A DNA stretch of 64,000 nucleotides from Camellia lanceoleosa (taxonomy: Eukaryota > Streptophyta > Magnoliopsida > Ericales > Theaceae), in the NCBI GenBank assembly GCA_025200525.1, contig CM045758.1, forward strand, positions 62,436,649-62,500,648, given 5' to 3'. The position numbers and the translations under genes were made by a program. Each line of letters opens with the position of its first letter. Positions within the stretch are counted from its first letter, which is position 1. Below the pieces are notes generated by a model that made no database searches, was not told the DNA's origin, and was given only the letters and a program-made list of their open reading frames with translations. This document shows positions 34,800 to 46,364 of the stretch, piece after piece.

Positions 34800-35220
34800 G
34801 CTGCTCATTTTTGTCCTAACAGATCGATGCCCAACTTCTTCCCCAACTAGTTTTCTTCATTCTCCTCCTATTTTCTTCAACTCTAAACCTCTAAATAAGA
34901 TGTTTTTAAGTTTTTTTTTTTTTTAAAGAGTTCTCCTCCCTTTCATTTATTTCCACTTTGTCCTTGCATGGTTTACCGAAAAGTGCAGTATTTTCAACGA
35001 AATGGGAGCCACAGAACATCATAGAAACATTTGAAAAAATATTGTGAAAAATAGGGTTTTAAGGTCTAAAATAGTTTTGGTCAAAAATGGTTTGTAAGGT
35101 TGGGATTTAGAAGCTCTTCTTATTGAATAAATTGAGCGATTGTACAGCATAATTTTCATTATTGAGTGATCAACCTGAGGCGCCCAAGTCTTAAGGGCTG
35201 TCAAAAAAGGGGTGTCTACA

Positions 35221-36172
35221 GTTGCCCCTCTTTGACAGAGCTCGAAATCATGAAATGACGTGAGTGAATGTCAAAGCCCGAAGACGGCCCATTTTGACAA
35301 GGCCGTAAGACTTGGGCAAACAAACAAACAAAATCCAGATGTAGTTGATTGAGCCTGAGCGTTGCCTACGTATCCCATTGCAAGGCATCAAACCAGCGTA
35401 GTTTAGAGACGGAATGCAAAAGATACATAATGTAATGAAATCATGCAAATAATATGCAGTGCAATGCAATAATATAACCAAACCACAAGTAGTGCTTAAC
35501 ACACAAATACCATAAAGGGATGGAGATACAAATCAAACTACATTTTATATAGAAAAGAAGTGGGCAGAGCCAAACGACGCCTAACATAGGCTAAATGCCT
35601 ATATCCTCAATACTGGCTTCAGTGCAGCATGGATGCTTACACATAACAAAACCATGTTTCAATGTGAAAGGGGTGCGAGCACATGCAGAACTATATTTTT
35701 CATAGAAAGAGAAAGAGTTCAAGTAATTGGTTGGATGATATAAGTGAGGAATGATTTTCTAGGGAAAGATAATGATCTTAAATGTTGAATGCTACAAGAC
35801 AAAGTACGATGCAATGGATGCAGTGAATAAGGGATGTGGGCCAAACCGCGTCTTACCTAGAAAAGATATGGACACAAAACAAACCACGTCTAACACAGAA
35901 AAGGTGTTGACACCCTCAATACTAGCCTCAGCGCAACATGGGTACTTACACAGGACAGAACTATGTTTCAACGAAGGAAATGTATGAGCACATACCAAAC
36001 TAAGCTTAACATGGAAATGATGCAGGCAATAAAATGGATAATGCAATGGTTGTGATGGATAACGTAGTAGATGAATAGAGTGACATACTCCAACCACGCT
36101 GGAATCGTGAGAGGAGGAAGAACATATCCCAAACACGTTGAAATCATGTGACGAAGAGAACATTCTAACCAT
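35221..36172 (-). other. 3' internal end of element D with polypurine tract
   Basis: On the minus strand AAAGAGGGGCAAC (35221-35233) directly precedes the 3' LTR start, as a polypurine tract. The rest is homologous, inverted, to the 3' internal end of element B (about 45560-46360), for example GAACTACGCTGGTTTGAT. No coding function is seen. The last 110 bases (36060-36172) are units of the 75-bp repeat that resumes at 49098; the final five, ACCAT, are the left target duplication of element B. Confidence 0.75.
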
Positions 36173-38902
36173 TTTAGACACCCCATTTTTTACCGCCCTT
36201 AAGACTTGGGCACTACTGATGGTTGTGATGAAAGATGTGCAGTGCAAAGGTTCGATTTCTTCAGCAATGAGAGCGTCAAATCCCAACCTAGCACCCCTTT
36301 TTTTGGGCCAAAACTATTTTGACCAAAATGATTTTGAGACCTTAATACCCTTTCTTTCAAAATATTTTTAAAAAAATTCCTACGATGTTCCAACGCTCAC
36401 AATTTGTTAAATGTCGCGCTTTTCGGTAAACCAAGCAAGGACAAAGTGGAAATGAATGAAAGAGAGATGAATTCTTTGAAAAATATTTCAAAACACCTTA
36501 TTTATGGGTTTGGATTTGAAGAAAAGAGGAGAGGAGAGAAGAAACCAAGTTTGGGAGAAGTTTGGCATGAATTTGGGTAGGATCGAAACTGAGTAGTCTT
36601 CACTAAAAGGAGCATAACTTTTTTCACACTTGGAATTTTGAAGTTAGGCTACTACCATTGGAAATATTACTTCCGGGGCTTCAATTTTGATATAAAAATG
36701 ACCTGAAAAGGAGTCCAGATGAGGGAGTTATGCCCATTTGAAGTTGGATCTGGAGAGTAGATTTTCTCTGCCAGCCACTGGTGAAGGGTGCCGGCCATGG
36801 ATGATGCAGTGCTGGCCATTGATGGTCCTTGTTGGCCAGAAATGATGTAGTGCCGGCCATCAATGATCCCCTGCCGGCCAATGATGTCAAAACACATTTT
36901 TTTTTGTGTGCAGATATTTACCTCCAGCTGTTCCTACATTGCTCCAGCTGTCCTGTATTCAGATATTTCGACCAAGGCTTTCATTTTTGCTATAGATGAA
37001 GGCCATATCTATCATTTTTAAGCAGTTAGCAAGTTTGGGAGGCTCTCTTCCTAAAATCCATCTCTCTCAACAAAATTTTCAGAGCAAAATCTCTGCCTCT
37101 CTCTCTAGAGTTCGCTCTCTCTTGCCTTTTTGTGCATAGAAGTAGAGAAACACTTCTAGTTTGCCTAGACATCCTTCATCAAAGTTGCATATCTTTGGGC
37201 TGAGGTATCTTGGAGCCTAATTTGAGCTCTCAAAGTTGGTTTTAGCATAGAAAAGTTGATGTTTTGCTGCTGTGCTTCAAAGCTTGGTGACTCAACACAC
37301 CAAAGGGTCGCAAAGCATCAACAATGGCAAAGATGGCTTCATCCTTGGTAGTAATGCCATTCCTTTGTTTGGCAGAGATAGAAGAACTTCTCATGGCCGG
37401 CAGGCCACTGGTGAATTCCTTAGCATGGAATTCGTAAGGCAGAGTAGAAAGTTCTTGGGTAACCCTGCAAACAGAGCCTCTCAGGAGCAAACCGAAAGGT
37501 GTTTCAAGGCGGCAACCCAGTGCATGCATCTTCTAATTTCCAAGGAAGAGCTGAGGCAACCTAATTTAATGCTTTACTTACTAGTCAGCATTGGTTTTGT
37601 AATTTAATTAATTATTGTGCTAATTAGTTAAGTGTTGTAATAATTAGTAAGTAGTTTACTAGTTATTCAATTTGTTGTGTAATCATTAGTCTAATTAGTT
37701 TAATTAGATTAGTTAGCTTAGCCTAGCTTGGATTAGCTTAGCTTATTTATTCGGACCCTCTGTCAAGAGGGCGCAATGTTGTAATAAGTGTGCGTCTGTG
37801 TGTGCATGTCTTCCAACCCCACGTCTTTCTCCCTTTTATTTAACTGCTTTCGATGGTTTGATTTGGGCATATTTTGATTAGCATACCTTATGCTTGCATG
37901 TTTGCATCATTCATTTGTCTTGCATGCACCGGGCTCGGCGCATCATACAAACCGCATCGTATTTTAATACTTCTTTGAGTACATGTTATTAAAATGTCGC
38001 ATTCATATGCCATTGTAGATAGCCGAGCCTATTAATTGCATTATTGCATGCGTTGCATTAGCCACTTAACATAGTTAGGATCATGCGTTTATTTCTAACT
38101 AGCCTTTTGTTTTGGCTTGGAGTACACTGTAAGTGTTTACGCTTTAGTATACTTGCATGAGTGTGAGTGTTGCCATGATAGCATGCTTGCCATGAGACTA
38201 TTTGCCTAATTGTTTTAACTGCATGAATGCCTGTGGGTGGAGGCTTTGTTGCTTGAATTGGAACAATTCGATAAATGCGAGTTTTAAGCCCACTTTGCGA
38301 AGTGGCAAATCATGTTTTTAAACCCACTTGAGGGTGGCAAATCCGCGCTTTAGCTCACTCGCGAGTGGCACTTTCAAACCATTTTCGAAAACAAACATAA
38401 ATTGATTTGTTCCAAATCTTTTGATTTAGTCTATACTTGTATGTTGTGCGCATCACATAGTAAAGTAGCTAATAACTGGAATAAGAACACATGTGTTTAT
38501 AAAACAACATATCATGCTTAGTAGAGGCCGATCCTTTGATCGGGCGAGCGGGGGTGCTCATTTCAGGACCTTCCCCTCTCGTACCCAAGTTCCCGAGCCG
38601 AGACAACTTTGGTGATGACAGACACGTGGCCTTTGGCACGAGTCAGGGCTTTCTAAATTTCCCCAAAACAAAATATTTAGGTAGCGACTCTGTAATCTGG
38701 CAAAGCAGTCCTTGTTTGGCACTTTTTGATTCAAAATCAATTTTCCAAAACGATTTGCCAGATTTAGACTCTTTGGTATTTATCAGTCTCACATTGCACT
38801 TTGTGAGATTAGATTCAGAACTGTGATAGGAGTTCGAGCTGTAGGATGGCCAATTCGCGCCCTCTCCGAAAGGGGGTGCTCGCGAAGAAAGTTGGGTCCA
38901 CA
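36173..38902 (+). repeat. 5' LTR of element B
   Basis: It starts TTTAGACACC (TGTAGACACC in the 3' copy) and ends GGGTCCACA just before the primer site. Its TATA box is altered (TATAGATGA at 36991, against TATATATGA in the 3' LTR). The leader passes through CTTCAAAGCTTGG at 37275-37287 without the intron-like segment of E1/E2. The conserved blocks CGGACCCTC (about 37762), GCACCGGGCTCGGCGCA (about 37926) and AGTAGAGGCCGATC (about 38519) are present. Confidence 0.9.
36765..36895 (+). promoter_or_regulatory. GCCGGCCA-type motif cluster upstream of TATA
   Basis: Five or more variants of GCCGGCCA (for example GTGCCGGCCATG, CTGGCCATTG, TGCCGGCCATC and CTGCCGGCCAAT) are spaced 20-35 bases apart in U3, about 100-230 bases before the TATA position. 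The same arrangement occurs in the 3' LTR (46965-47085) and in E1, E2 and D. Role as protein-binding sites is inferred. Confidence 0.5.
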
Positions 38903-38907
38903 GTTTC

Positions 38908-38925
38908 TGGCGACTCTGCTGGGGA
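38908..38925 (+). other. primer-binding site of element B
   Basis: TGGCGACTCTGCTGGGGA follows the LTR end by five bases. Its inverted counterpart in D is at 57996-58013. This block is characteristic of Tat/Ogre-type elements; I have not assigned the tRNA with certainty. Confidence 0.8.
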
Positions 38926-39637
38926 TTTAGAGAACTTGACTCGAAACTCATGATATGTTCTTTTATCTACATTTATGTGTTTCTTTACATTGTATTTGCA
39001 TTAGTGCGACTAAGTCACAATGTTTGCCATCTGTTATTCCTGAACGGTTTGCCGGAGGCTCGCTTGGAAAAGCGTGCCATAAGGCTGACCGGTTGCGGGC
39101 TCTACCACGATGGGAACACAAACCTTGGATCTGGATCACTACCGTACTGTTTGATCCACCTTTCACTTCTCGGTGTTAGGTGCGAGAGGTATATTAGGTG
39201 GTCTGGCCTAGTTGCATATTGGAAGCCATAGAGACCATTCCAAACTAGGATAGGTTGCTTACCCGAATGTAGGATTATTTGAAACCGCATGTGTGCGTAG
39301 TGAAACCCTAGCTCCTGACAAAATAGGACAGGGAAACCCTACCCCACCATAGGGGTGTTTTGGCTCTCACTTGCTTGATATGTGCTGTTAGGGTTTGTCT
39401 CTACAGCAATGTATGTATCAGTTGCAAGTCAGGGTATGAGTCCGAGGATATCAGGTTTGAGGCAGAATTTTGGGACAGAATTTAGTGGAGAGCACAGTCA
39501 TTCAGCTATGCTCATATTTGTTCTGATGAAGTCAGGCTGAGATGCTGTCTGTTTTCTCTTTTGCAAGGTAGTCTTGGAACTATAGCTTCAGAAGGCTCCG
39601 ATATCCCCCGGGTACATTGGACTTGTGTTAATAGATT
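38926..39637 (+). other. untranslated leader of element B
   Basis: No long frame is credible. The leader contains a block (GAACGGTTTGCCGGAGGC, then GGAAAAGCGTGCC) that is repeated, inverted, in D's leader at about 57840-57890. Conservation between two diverged members suggests a packaging or translation-control function, but that is inference. Confidence 0.55.
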
Positions 39638-40802
39638 TTGTTAGGTCAGAGATTCATTTCAAGGGCAACTAGTGTTTCCTTTGCTAGAGGCAAGGAAAAG
39701 AAAGGCCAGTCAGGGCTCACCGGTTCGACTAATCCAACAGTCACCAGTCACATCACCTTTGTTCAACTCAGTAGACCTGTGATCGCACAGAGCTCAGAAG
39801 AAATTGTGGCCATGATAGCGGCATTAAACCAGAAAATCTCCATGTAGGGTGAGACCAATGCCGAAATGCAACACCCATCTGGGACACCTACCACACATCC
39901 AGTCTCGGAACCTCAATCATCTCAAACCCGTGAACCCACTACTTCTAAGCTGATGAGAATGATTGAAGATCTTCAGAGAACTGTGGCGGATCTGGCCTTT
40001 GGGATATTGGCTCCATCATCGCCCACATCTCATGCCAGAAATTTCATGCCAAAAGGCTATCCAATCTTGGGGCAAGCTGCAATTGAAAATGGCTAACCTA
40101 AAGCCATCCCAGGTCTAGGCAATAACATGTCGACAACAACTGGGCTCTGCTCTGATATAGAGACCCAATCCCTTGGCAAAGTGGAGACAAGTGATAAGAA
40201 CAAGGAAGGGGTAGGCATTGATCCCCATGAACACCTTTTGTGGGCTGTTGAGGCTTTGAAAGTCGAAAGACTGAACAAACAGCAAGTGCTCGCAGTTGTT
40301 GCAAAAACTGTGGATGACGCTTTTGCCACTCAGGATGAGAGCATTCTGAATCAAGGAGCAAGCCAATAAAGGATGTCGTACCAGAAACGTTCCTTTTAGC
40401 TCCAATCCTACACTCGGAAGAGATCATCAAACCCAGTCAGCACCTGCCAACCCCTTTGCCAATACATCCAACATAACTCCACAAACCTCAAAGTACCAAC
40501 CTCGAGGCCAGAGGTTCTTCGCTCCGCTTTACATAACCTTGTCCAAAGCTCTCCAAATCCTTATAGGACAAGGCCATCTCAAACCCTTTAAGCCTTGGCG
40601 TCTCCCGAATCCCCTTCCAACCAAGCATGATGCTGCCAAGTACTATGTCTTCCATCAACAAACCGATCATGACACTGACCTTTGTTTTCATCTTCTCCAT
40701 GAAATACAAGATTTGATTGACAACAAGGTCATTATCACACCAGGTCCTGCAAAGTCTATTGGCACTGGACCAATGAACTTGGGGGATAATGTGATTATGT
40801 GA
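39638..40802 (+). pseudogene. gag-like gene of element B, interrupted
   Basis: The open pieces are about 39638-39847, 39866-40096, 40127-40369 and 40539-40802. Together they parallel the intact 273-residue frame of D at 53277-54098: MIEDLQRTVADLAFGILAP, HARNFMPKG, a stop where D continues (TAA near 40096), LNKQQVLAVVAKTVDDAF, and LCFHLLHEIQDLIDNKVI. The last block, with His-x3-Asp-x2-Cys-x3..His spacing (DHDTDLCFHLLHE), is zinc-finger-like. The protein probably corresponds to the C-terminal half of a Tat Gag. No protease, RT or integrase follows. Confidence 0.75.
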
Positions 40803-43800
40803 TCGGGGGATGAACCACCTGCTGATGGCGCTTATTTTATTCCAAATGTGGTGGATGACACGCACTGTTTTGAGCAACTTGAAAAGGCTGTTTATTGTAT
40901 TTTCTGACTTGGGTATTGGATCAGTTTTGTTGTGTTGTATTGAGTCTGTCTTGTTGTATCGAGTTAATCGTGTTATGTTAGAGTCAGGTGATTTCGGGGT
41001 GTTACCTCGGCATCACTTTCTTGTTTATGTGTTTGTATTTTACACTCTTTCTTTTGAGTTTGTTTCTATCATTGAAGCCAGTTATGCCAAAATATCTGAA
41101 TGAAATGGTAGTGCTTTTCACCTACTTTTCTGTGCCTTTAAATCACTGCATTGACCTAAGTATTTCAAAACTTTTCTAACATTGTGATGAAAACAAAGAG
41201 GGAGGAATTCCTTAGGATTTGCAAAAATTTGATCAATTGAGAGAAAGAGAGGCATGCTAAGCCTTTAATAAATGAGATCATGCTTGTTAATGTGAGTACT
41301 GAGAAGGATCCTGGCTTGATCTAGATTGGTTCTACATTGTCTTCAGTGCGAGCGACTAGTCGCTTTCTTAAAAGATTTCAAAAAATGCTTTGCGTGGTCC
41401 TGCGAAGACCTATGTGGAATCGCTCTTGAGATTGTGCAACATAGGATCATTCTCAGCCTCGAGACTCATTCCCTTTTGCTTTCAAACCTGGAACCTTAAC
41501 TTAGGGGCTTGTATGGCCGGATCAGAAGAAACCCTTGGACTATGGGCAAGAAGGTCAGATTAAGAAGGTCAAATGTGATCAAAGGAAGCTTGCAAAGCTC
41601 GATCAGAAGTAGCCCTTGAACTATGGGCAAAAAATGTCAGATGTGCTCAAAGATTCAAAGATGAGTTATTCCGCAAACCAATGAAGATTGGCAAGAAATC
41701 CAAATTCGAGAAACGAAGAGAAGAAAGTTTATTGTTGAAGGACAATCAAGTTCCTATCCACAACACTAGGGGCAAATTCTGACCTAGTTGGATGGACTCT
41801 TACATCATCAGCGAATAGCAGCCATTCTCCTAGATTCAGATGGCTTCGAGATCTCAAAACCGATCAACATGGACAAGTTACATTTTTCTATCCTTGAGAG
41901 GCTCGCTGGGCCGAAAACCCGAAAGGGCGACCCAGGCAAAAGTTAGAGCAGAGAAAAAGAAGAAAAAGAAAAAGATAAAAAAAGAAGAAAAAGAAGAAAA
42001 TGAAAAGAAAAAGAAGAAAAGAAGAGATGAAAAGGGAAAGAAAAAGAAAAGAAAAGAAAAGAAAAGAAAAACAGAGCTCGCAAGGTTGAAAACTCAGAAG
42101 GACGGCCTTGGCAAAAGTTAGAGCGCAAAAGGAGAGTGTCAACACCTGAGTGCACCCTAACCCAGAACTACGTTAGGCCTGATTCCCATGTTTGGGATAC
42201 ATAGGCAACTTCATCTTGAAGTCCGGCCCCAATCCTTTTCAGCCTGCTTGGCTCATCCATGTTGATTGGTTTATCCTTGTTCAAACTCAGCTATCTTATC
42301 CAGGTGCAAATTAGCTTGTCTTCATTCAAAATTAGACTAACCTATTCCGTTAGAAAGATTCAGTTGCAAGACAATTCAAAGCTCAGATTTGAGGTTGTGC
42401 ATCTCGAGAGTAGATTCCGTGTTGGTTGAGTAGTGGCCATTTGCAAAAATAGTTTTTGAGAATTTTTAATGAGGTTGACTATTTCTCTCGAAAATTAGTC
42501 CCTTTTTTTTTTTTTTTCAAAACTGGACTATTTCTTAGACCCAAAAAAGGAAAAAATTTCAGTACTCATGACCTAACTTGTATGATTTCAAATCAGAAAA
42601 TCGAATGAGTATGTTAATCTAACTCTTATGTTAGTCAAAATTATTTTAGCAGAAGCCAAAAAATAAAAAAATGGTCAAAATGATGAACTAGGGGCACCGT
42701 TCAGTCATGTTTTATGTCTGTTCCGCATTATTAATGTATTCACCAAAAAGGGCACAGCTGAAGCTAACAGCAAAGGACTAAAAGCTCTCACATCCTCCAA
42801 GCAGCGAGGTATCAAGCCAGGTGCGAAGCACGAAATGAAGTGAGATGTTTGATTCCCTCATCTGGGTGATCACGCTCAAATTGGCATCTGACCCGAAATG
42901 GGGACGTAGAAAATGATGTGTGTGAGACCAATCAATTGTATGCCTGGCCGGTGGGACATGCTGCAACTCGTCTCGGTCAAGTGAAGCCAAGGACCTCGTC
43001 AATCGATGTCAGTTGCAGATCTGCTGTGCATCTAGTCGCACCGCAACCCCTCTGTGGGAGAAACTCACTAGTTGTGAGCGAAAGAAGAAGCATCTAGTAG
43101 AATACTAGGGACAAGAGCCCATAACTTCCTACTTATCCATAAACCACCCAGGGGAGGGATAAAAAAATAAGAGAGATTAAAAAATAGAGAGATGTGCGCT
43201 GAGAGAAAAGTGAGGAATGGGCTTTTTCAGAGAAAAAGATTTTGAGTGCCAGAGTGACGTGAGAATCACAAATGAGAAAGGATGGGAAACAATATCTGGA
43301 GAAACTAGCTCCTCGTAAATTGAGAGGTCTCTCGCCATTGGAACACATTTGAGTGTTGCGTTTGCTGTTTTTGTTTGTCTCAGTTCTTGTTTTGAGTTGT
43401 TTCGAGTTTCAATAGATGTGTTTAGGTTGTTTTACCTTCATTTTCTCTTTGTTGAGTCGTTTTGACTGTGGTCAGTCGTAGGTTCAATATCTGGTCAATA
43501 ACTTATTCTCAATTTCAAAATAAATCATTTTGTGCTCAGAGTGTTGTGTCGTTCTCCATATATGTGCAAAACAAGATCCTTTCTTTCATAAACTGTAGGG
43601 TTCAACCCATGTCATGTCAGAACAATAGAACCAGGACCTATCTGAAGCTATATAGGTTTCGGACTGCAAAAGAAAAGAAAAGAGGGAAAATTTGGAGCAT
43701 CTTAGTGTGTTTTAACTCCTGTAAATTCCAAGATTGCATTCCAGGTGCACCTTCTTAGGCCTCGCCTTTCTCGGGAGTATAAGTGTATCTCGACCCCAAG

Positions 43801-43980
43801 TGTAAGCCTGTTTCAAGTCAGATGGCAGTCCAAGCAGCACCTGTGGTTTTCACATGCAGATGTTATCTCTCGCCAATATGAATAGGGTGTCTCCTTTTTT
43901 AGCCGAGCAGGTTGCAAAGTCCTCTAAGAGTTAAATTGGAGGCACCAAAGTACATATTTGATACCTATCTATTGCATAGA
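40803..43980 (+). other. non-coding internal region of element B
   Basis: No coding capacity is recognised. The region has an inverted counterpart in D (about 50460-53276) with the same order of blocks, including a purine-rich tract, so it is a shared structural part of the family and not random insertion debris. Confidence 0.65.
41940..42115 (+). repeat. polypurine (GAAAA-rich) tract flanked by a direct repeat
   Basis: About 130 bases of almost pure A/G are bracketed by two copies of GGCAAAAGTTAGAGC (about 41935 and 42110). In D the complementary pyrimidine tract (51960-52110) has the same bracketing words. Open frames here are low-complexity Lys/Glu or Phe/Ser runs. Confidence 0.8.
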
Positions 43981-43984
43981 GTAG

Positions 43985-44230
43985 GCACTTTCAGATGCAC
44001 TTCTATTGCATGCGTGCCGCGCGTCGTTTATGATTCTTGCATAGAATATGCTTTCAAGCTTGCATAGAATATGCCTGTCTCTTGCGTAGAATATGCATGT
44101 TTCATGCATAGAATATGCTTTCATTTTGACATAGAAAATGCTCTTGTTATTTTGCATAGAACATGCTTTCATAGAATGTACTGTTGTTTTTATATCTCGG
44201 TGGTTTGTCTTGCATGGAATATGCACTCTT
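43985..44230 (+). repeat. interspersed short repeats TTGCATAGAATATGC
   Basis: About nine variants of TTGCATAGAATATGC occur at 20-35-base spacing. The unit contains self-complementary GCATA...TATGC parts. It is not seen in D at the matching place. Confidence 0.75.
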
Positions 44231-44394
44231 ACTATATCACACTTGTTAAGTGTCTTTCTTTACATACACGATATTGTATGTACAGTTCATTCAGAGGAAT
44301 TTTGGGTGTGATCATTCCAATCCCTCGAACTGCCTTGTTTTGGTTAGAAACATTGGGATGTGCGCCCGATGTTCATACCACCCTCCAGTGTTTG

Positions 44395-45050
44395 CACCAC
44401 TTCCTTTCTCCACTCGCGTGTGGCACGTTTGGATGTTCTCGCACTATCTTGTGCATCACGCTTTCTTGTGCAACCTTTCTTCACTCGCGTGTGGCGCGTT
44501 TGGATGTTCTCGCACTGTTTTGTGCATCGCGCTTTCTTGCGCACCTTTCTTCACTTGCGTGTGGCGCGTTTGAATGTTCTCACACTGTCTTGTGTATCAC
44601 ACTTTCTTGCGCATCGTGCTGTTTTGTGCGGTTTACACTCGCGCTTTCTTGCACATTGCACTGTTTTGTGCAGCTTACACTCGCGCTTTCTTGCGCATCA
44701 CACTGTTTTGTGCAGTTTACACTCACGCTTTCTTGCGCATCGCACTGTTTTGTGATGTTTACACTCACGCTTTCTTGCGCATCGCACTGTTTTGTGCAGC
44801 TTACACTTGTGCTTTCTTACGCATCGTACTATTTTGTGCAGTCATCACTTGCGCTTTCTTGCGTATCTTTCCTGTACTTGGTAGTGCATTGCTCGCGCTT
44901 TCTTGCACATCACGCTGTTTTGCGCACCTTACCTGCACTTGTTAGTGCATTGCTTGCACTTGTTTTGTGCACCATATCGCACCATCTTGTGCACTTGCAT
45001 CGCACTATTTTGTGCATTCACTCTGCATCACACTGTCTTGTGCATTCTAT
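44395..45050 (+). repeat. tandem repeats: longer ~65-75-bp units then 42-bp units
   Basis: The first part repeats CACTCGCGTGTGGCGCGTTTGG...TGTGCATCGCGCTTTC. The second repeats a 42-bp unit around TTGCGCATCGCACTGTTTTG and CAGTTTACACTCGCGC. Because 42 is divisible by three, one plus-strand frame (44071-45057) stays open for 328 codons with a 14-residue Cys-rich period. There is no homologue in D at this site, so the array expanded in B's lineage. Confidence 0.85.
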
Positions 45051-45057
45051 GGTCTAG

Positions 45058-46350
45058 GAGACCTTAAATCCTCTGAAGGTGCAATTCCTTTGGTGTTTGT
45101 TGTGCCCGAATGACTTCCGGTGGTCTGGTATAGCCACCTGCCTGTGTTTGCGATGAGTTCCTAGGAGATCAACTGAGACAGTGGAAACTAGAGTTCGAAT
45201 GGCCGATGCCTAGAATGCAAAGGTTGGGGATTTCCGAGACTAAAGTCTAGTTTAAATATTCAGGGGTGTATCCTCGGCTTGAAATCTGCATGGAAGCCCC
45301 ATAGGTTGAGGTAGCAGGTATGCGCCTCAATTCTGGATACTGAACCAACCTAGTCTATCACCCTGTTGAAGAATAGGGAAAGCTGTGACCACAGCCGGGG
45401 AGAAAAGTACTACCTGCGGTTTGGAAGCACAATCAAAGGGGGAAGATCCCCAACAGCATGAGGTGAGTCATCACCAATTACCCCTATGAGGTACTTTTAC
45501 TTCCCAGCTACATCGTATTTCATCATCTATTATGTCGATCACATTGTATACATAATTTATCGCATGCATCTACTACATTATCCATTTTGTCGCCTGTATC
45601 CTTTCCATGTTAAGCTTAGTTTGGCATGTGCTCATACATTTCTTTCATTGAAGCATGGTTTTGTGATAATGTGTACGCGCCTATTCCATTAAGAGAATTG
45701 TGGTCTAAGGGTTTCGGCACCTTTTCTATGTTAGACATGATCTGTTTTGTATCTATGCCTTTTCTAGGCAAAATGTGGTTTGGCCGTATGCCTTATTCAC
45801 TTCATCCATTGCATCCATTGCATCGTATTTCGTTTGTTGCATTTAGCATTTAAGATCATGATCTTTCCTCAGCAGATCATTCCTCACTTATATCATCTCA
45901 CCAAATTACTTGTATTTTGTGGTCTTTCTGTGAAACACACAGTTCTGCATGTGCACACACCTATTCCACTAAGAGAATTGTGGTCTGAGGATTCTGGCAT
46001 CTTTTCTGTGTTAAACGTAGTTTGAAGTTGTATCTCCATCCCTTTATGATATTTGTGCGGTTTTGCACTGCCTGTGGTTTGATTATTTCATTACATTGCA
46101 TGTCATTTGCATTGTTTCATTACATTGTATATCATTTACACTATTTTGTTATATTGTGTATCATTTTTCATTCTGCCCCTGAACTACGCTGGTTTGATTC
46201 TTTGCAAAAGGATACGTAGACAGCCTGCGGGCGTAACCATCTGTTTCTGCATTCACATTTTATTTGTTTGTCTAAGTCTTCAGCCTTGTCAAAAATGGGT
46301 CGTCTCTGGGCTTTGACATTCACTCACGTCATTTCATGACTCTGAGCTTT
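45058..46350 (+). other. 3' internal non-coding part of element B
   Basis: Two blocks are shared with D: about 45180-45480 (compare 50160-50450, inverted) and about 45490-46340 (compare 35240-36050, inverted). In D the 75-bp array lies between these two blocks. No gene is seen. Confidence 0.65.
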
Positions 46351-46364
46351 GTCAAAGGGGCAAC
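46351..46364 (+). other. polypurine tract of element B
   Basis: GTCAAAGGGGCAAC lies directly before the 3' LTR start TGTAGACACC. The same word, inverted, precedes D's 3' LTR. Confidence 0.8.

Larger units (their letters stand above)
23389..35220 (-). repeat. 3' LTR of element D, interrupted by solo LTRs E1 and E2
   Basis: Host LTR pieces are 23389-26730, 30879-30910 and 34805-35220. Joined, they read like the LTR of element B at the same place (block GTGTG...TTTTAGTGAAG...), proving one LTR split twice. Its net length is about 3.8 kb. The right end is GGGGTGTCTACA (35220), and a TATA box is at about 26405-26416 (minus strand CTATATATAG). Clusters of GGCCGGC-like motifs lie at 24860-24965 and 26515-26590. 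A GT/AG-bounded leader segment lies at roughly 24980-26150, with its donor GTATAC at 26150. Confidence 0.85.

Noticed and set aside
41840..42155. Lys/Glu-rich or Phe/Ser-rich proteins
   Set aside because: Low-complexity translations of the purine tract.
44071..45057. 328-codon Cys-rich protein gene
   Set aside because: It is entirely tandem-repeat and flanking repeat sequence; the open frame follows from a unit length divisible by three. Kept as a repeat observation only.
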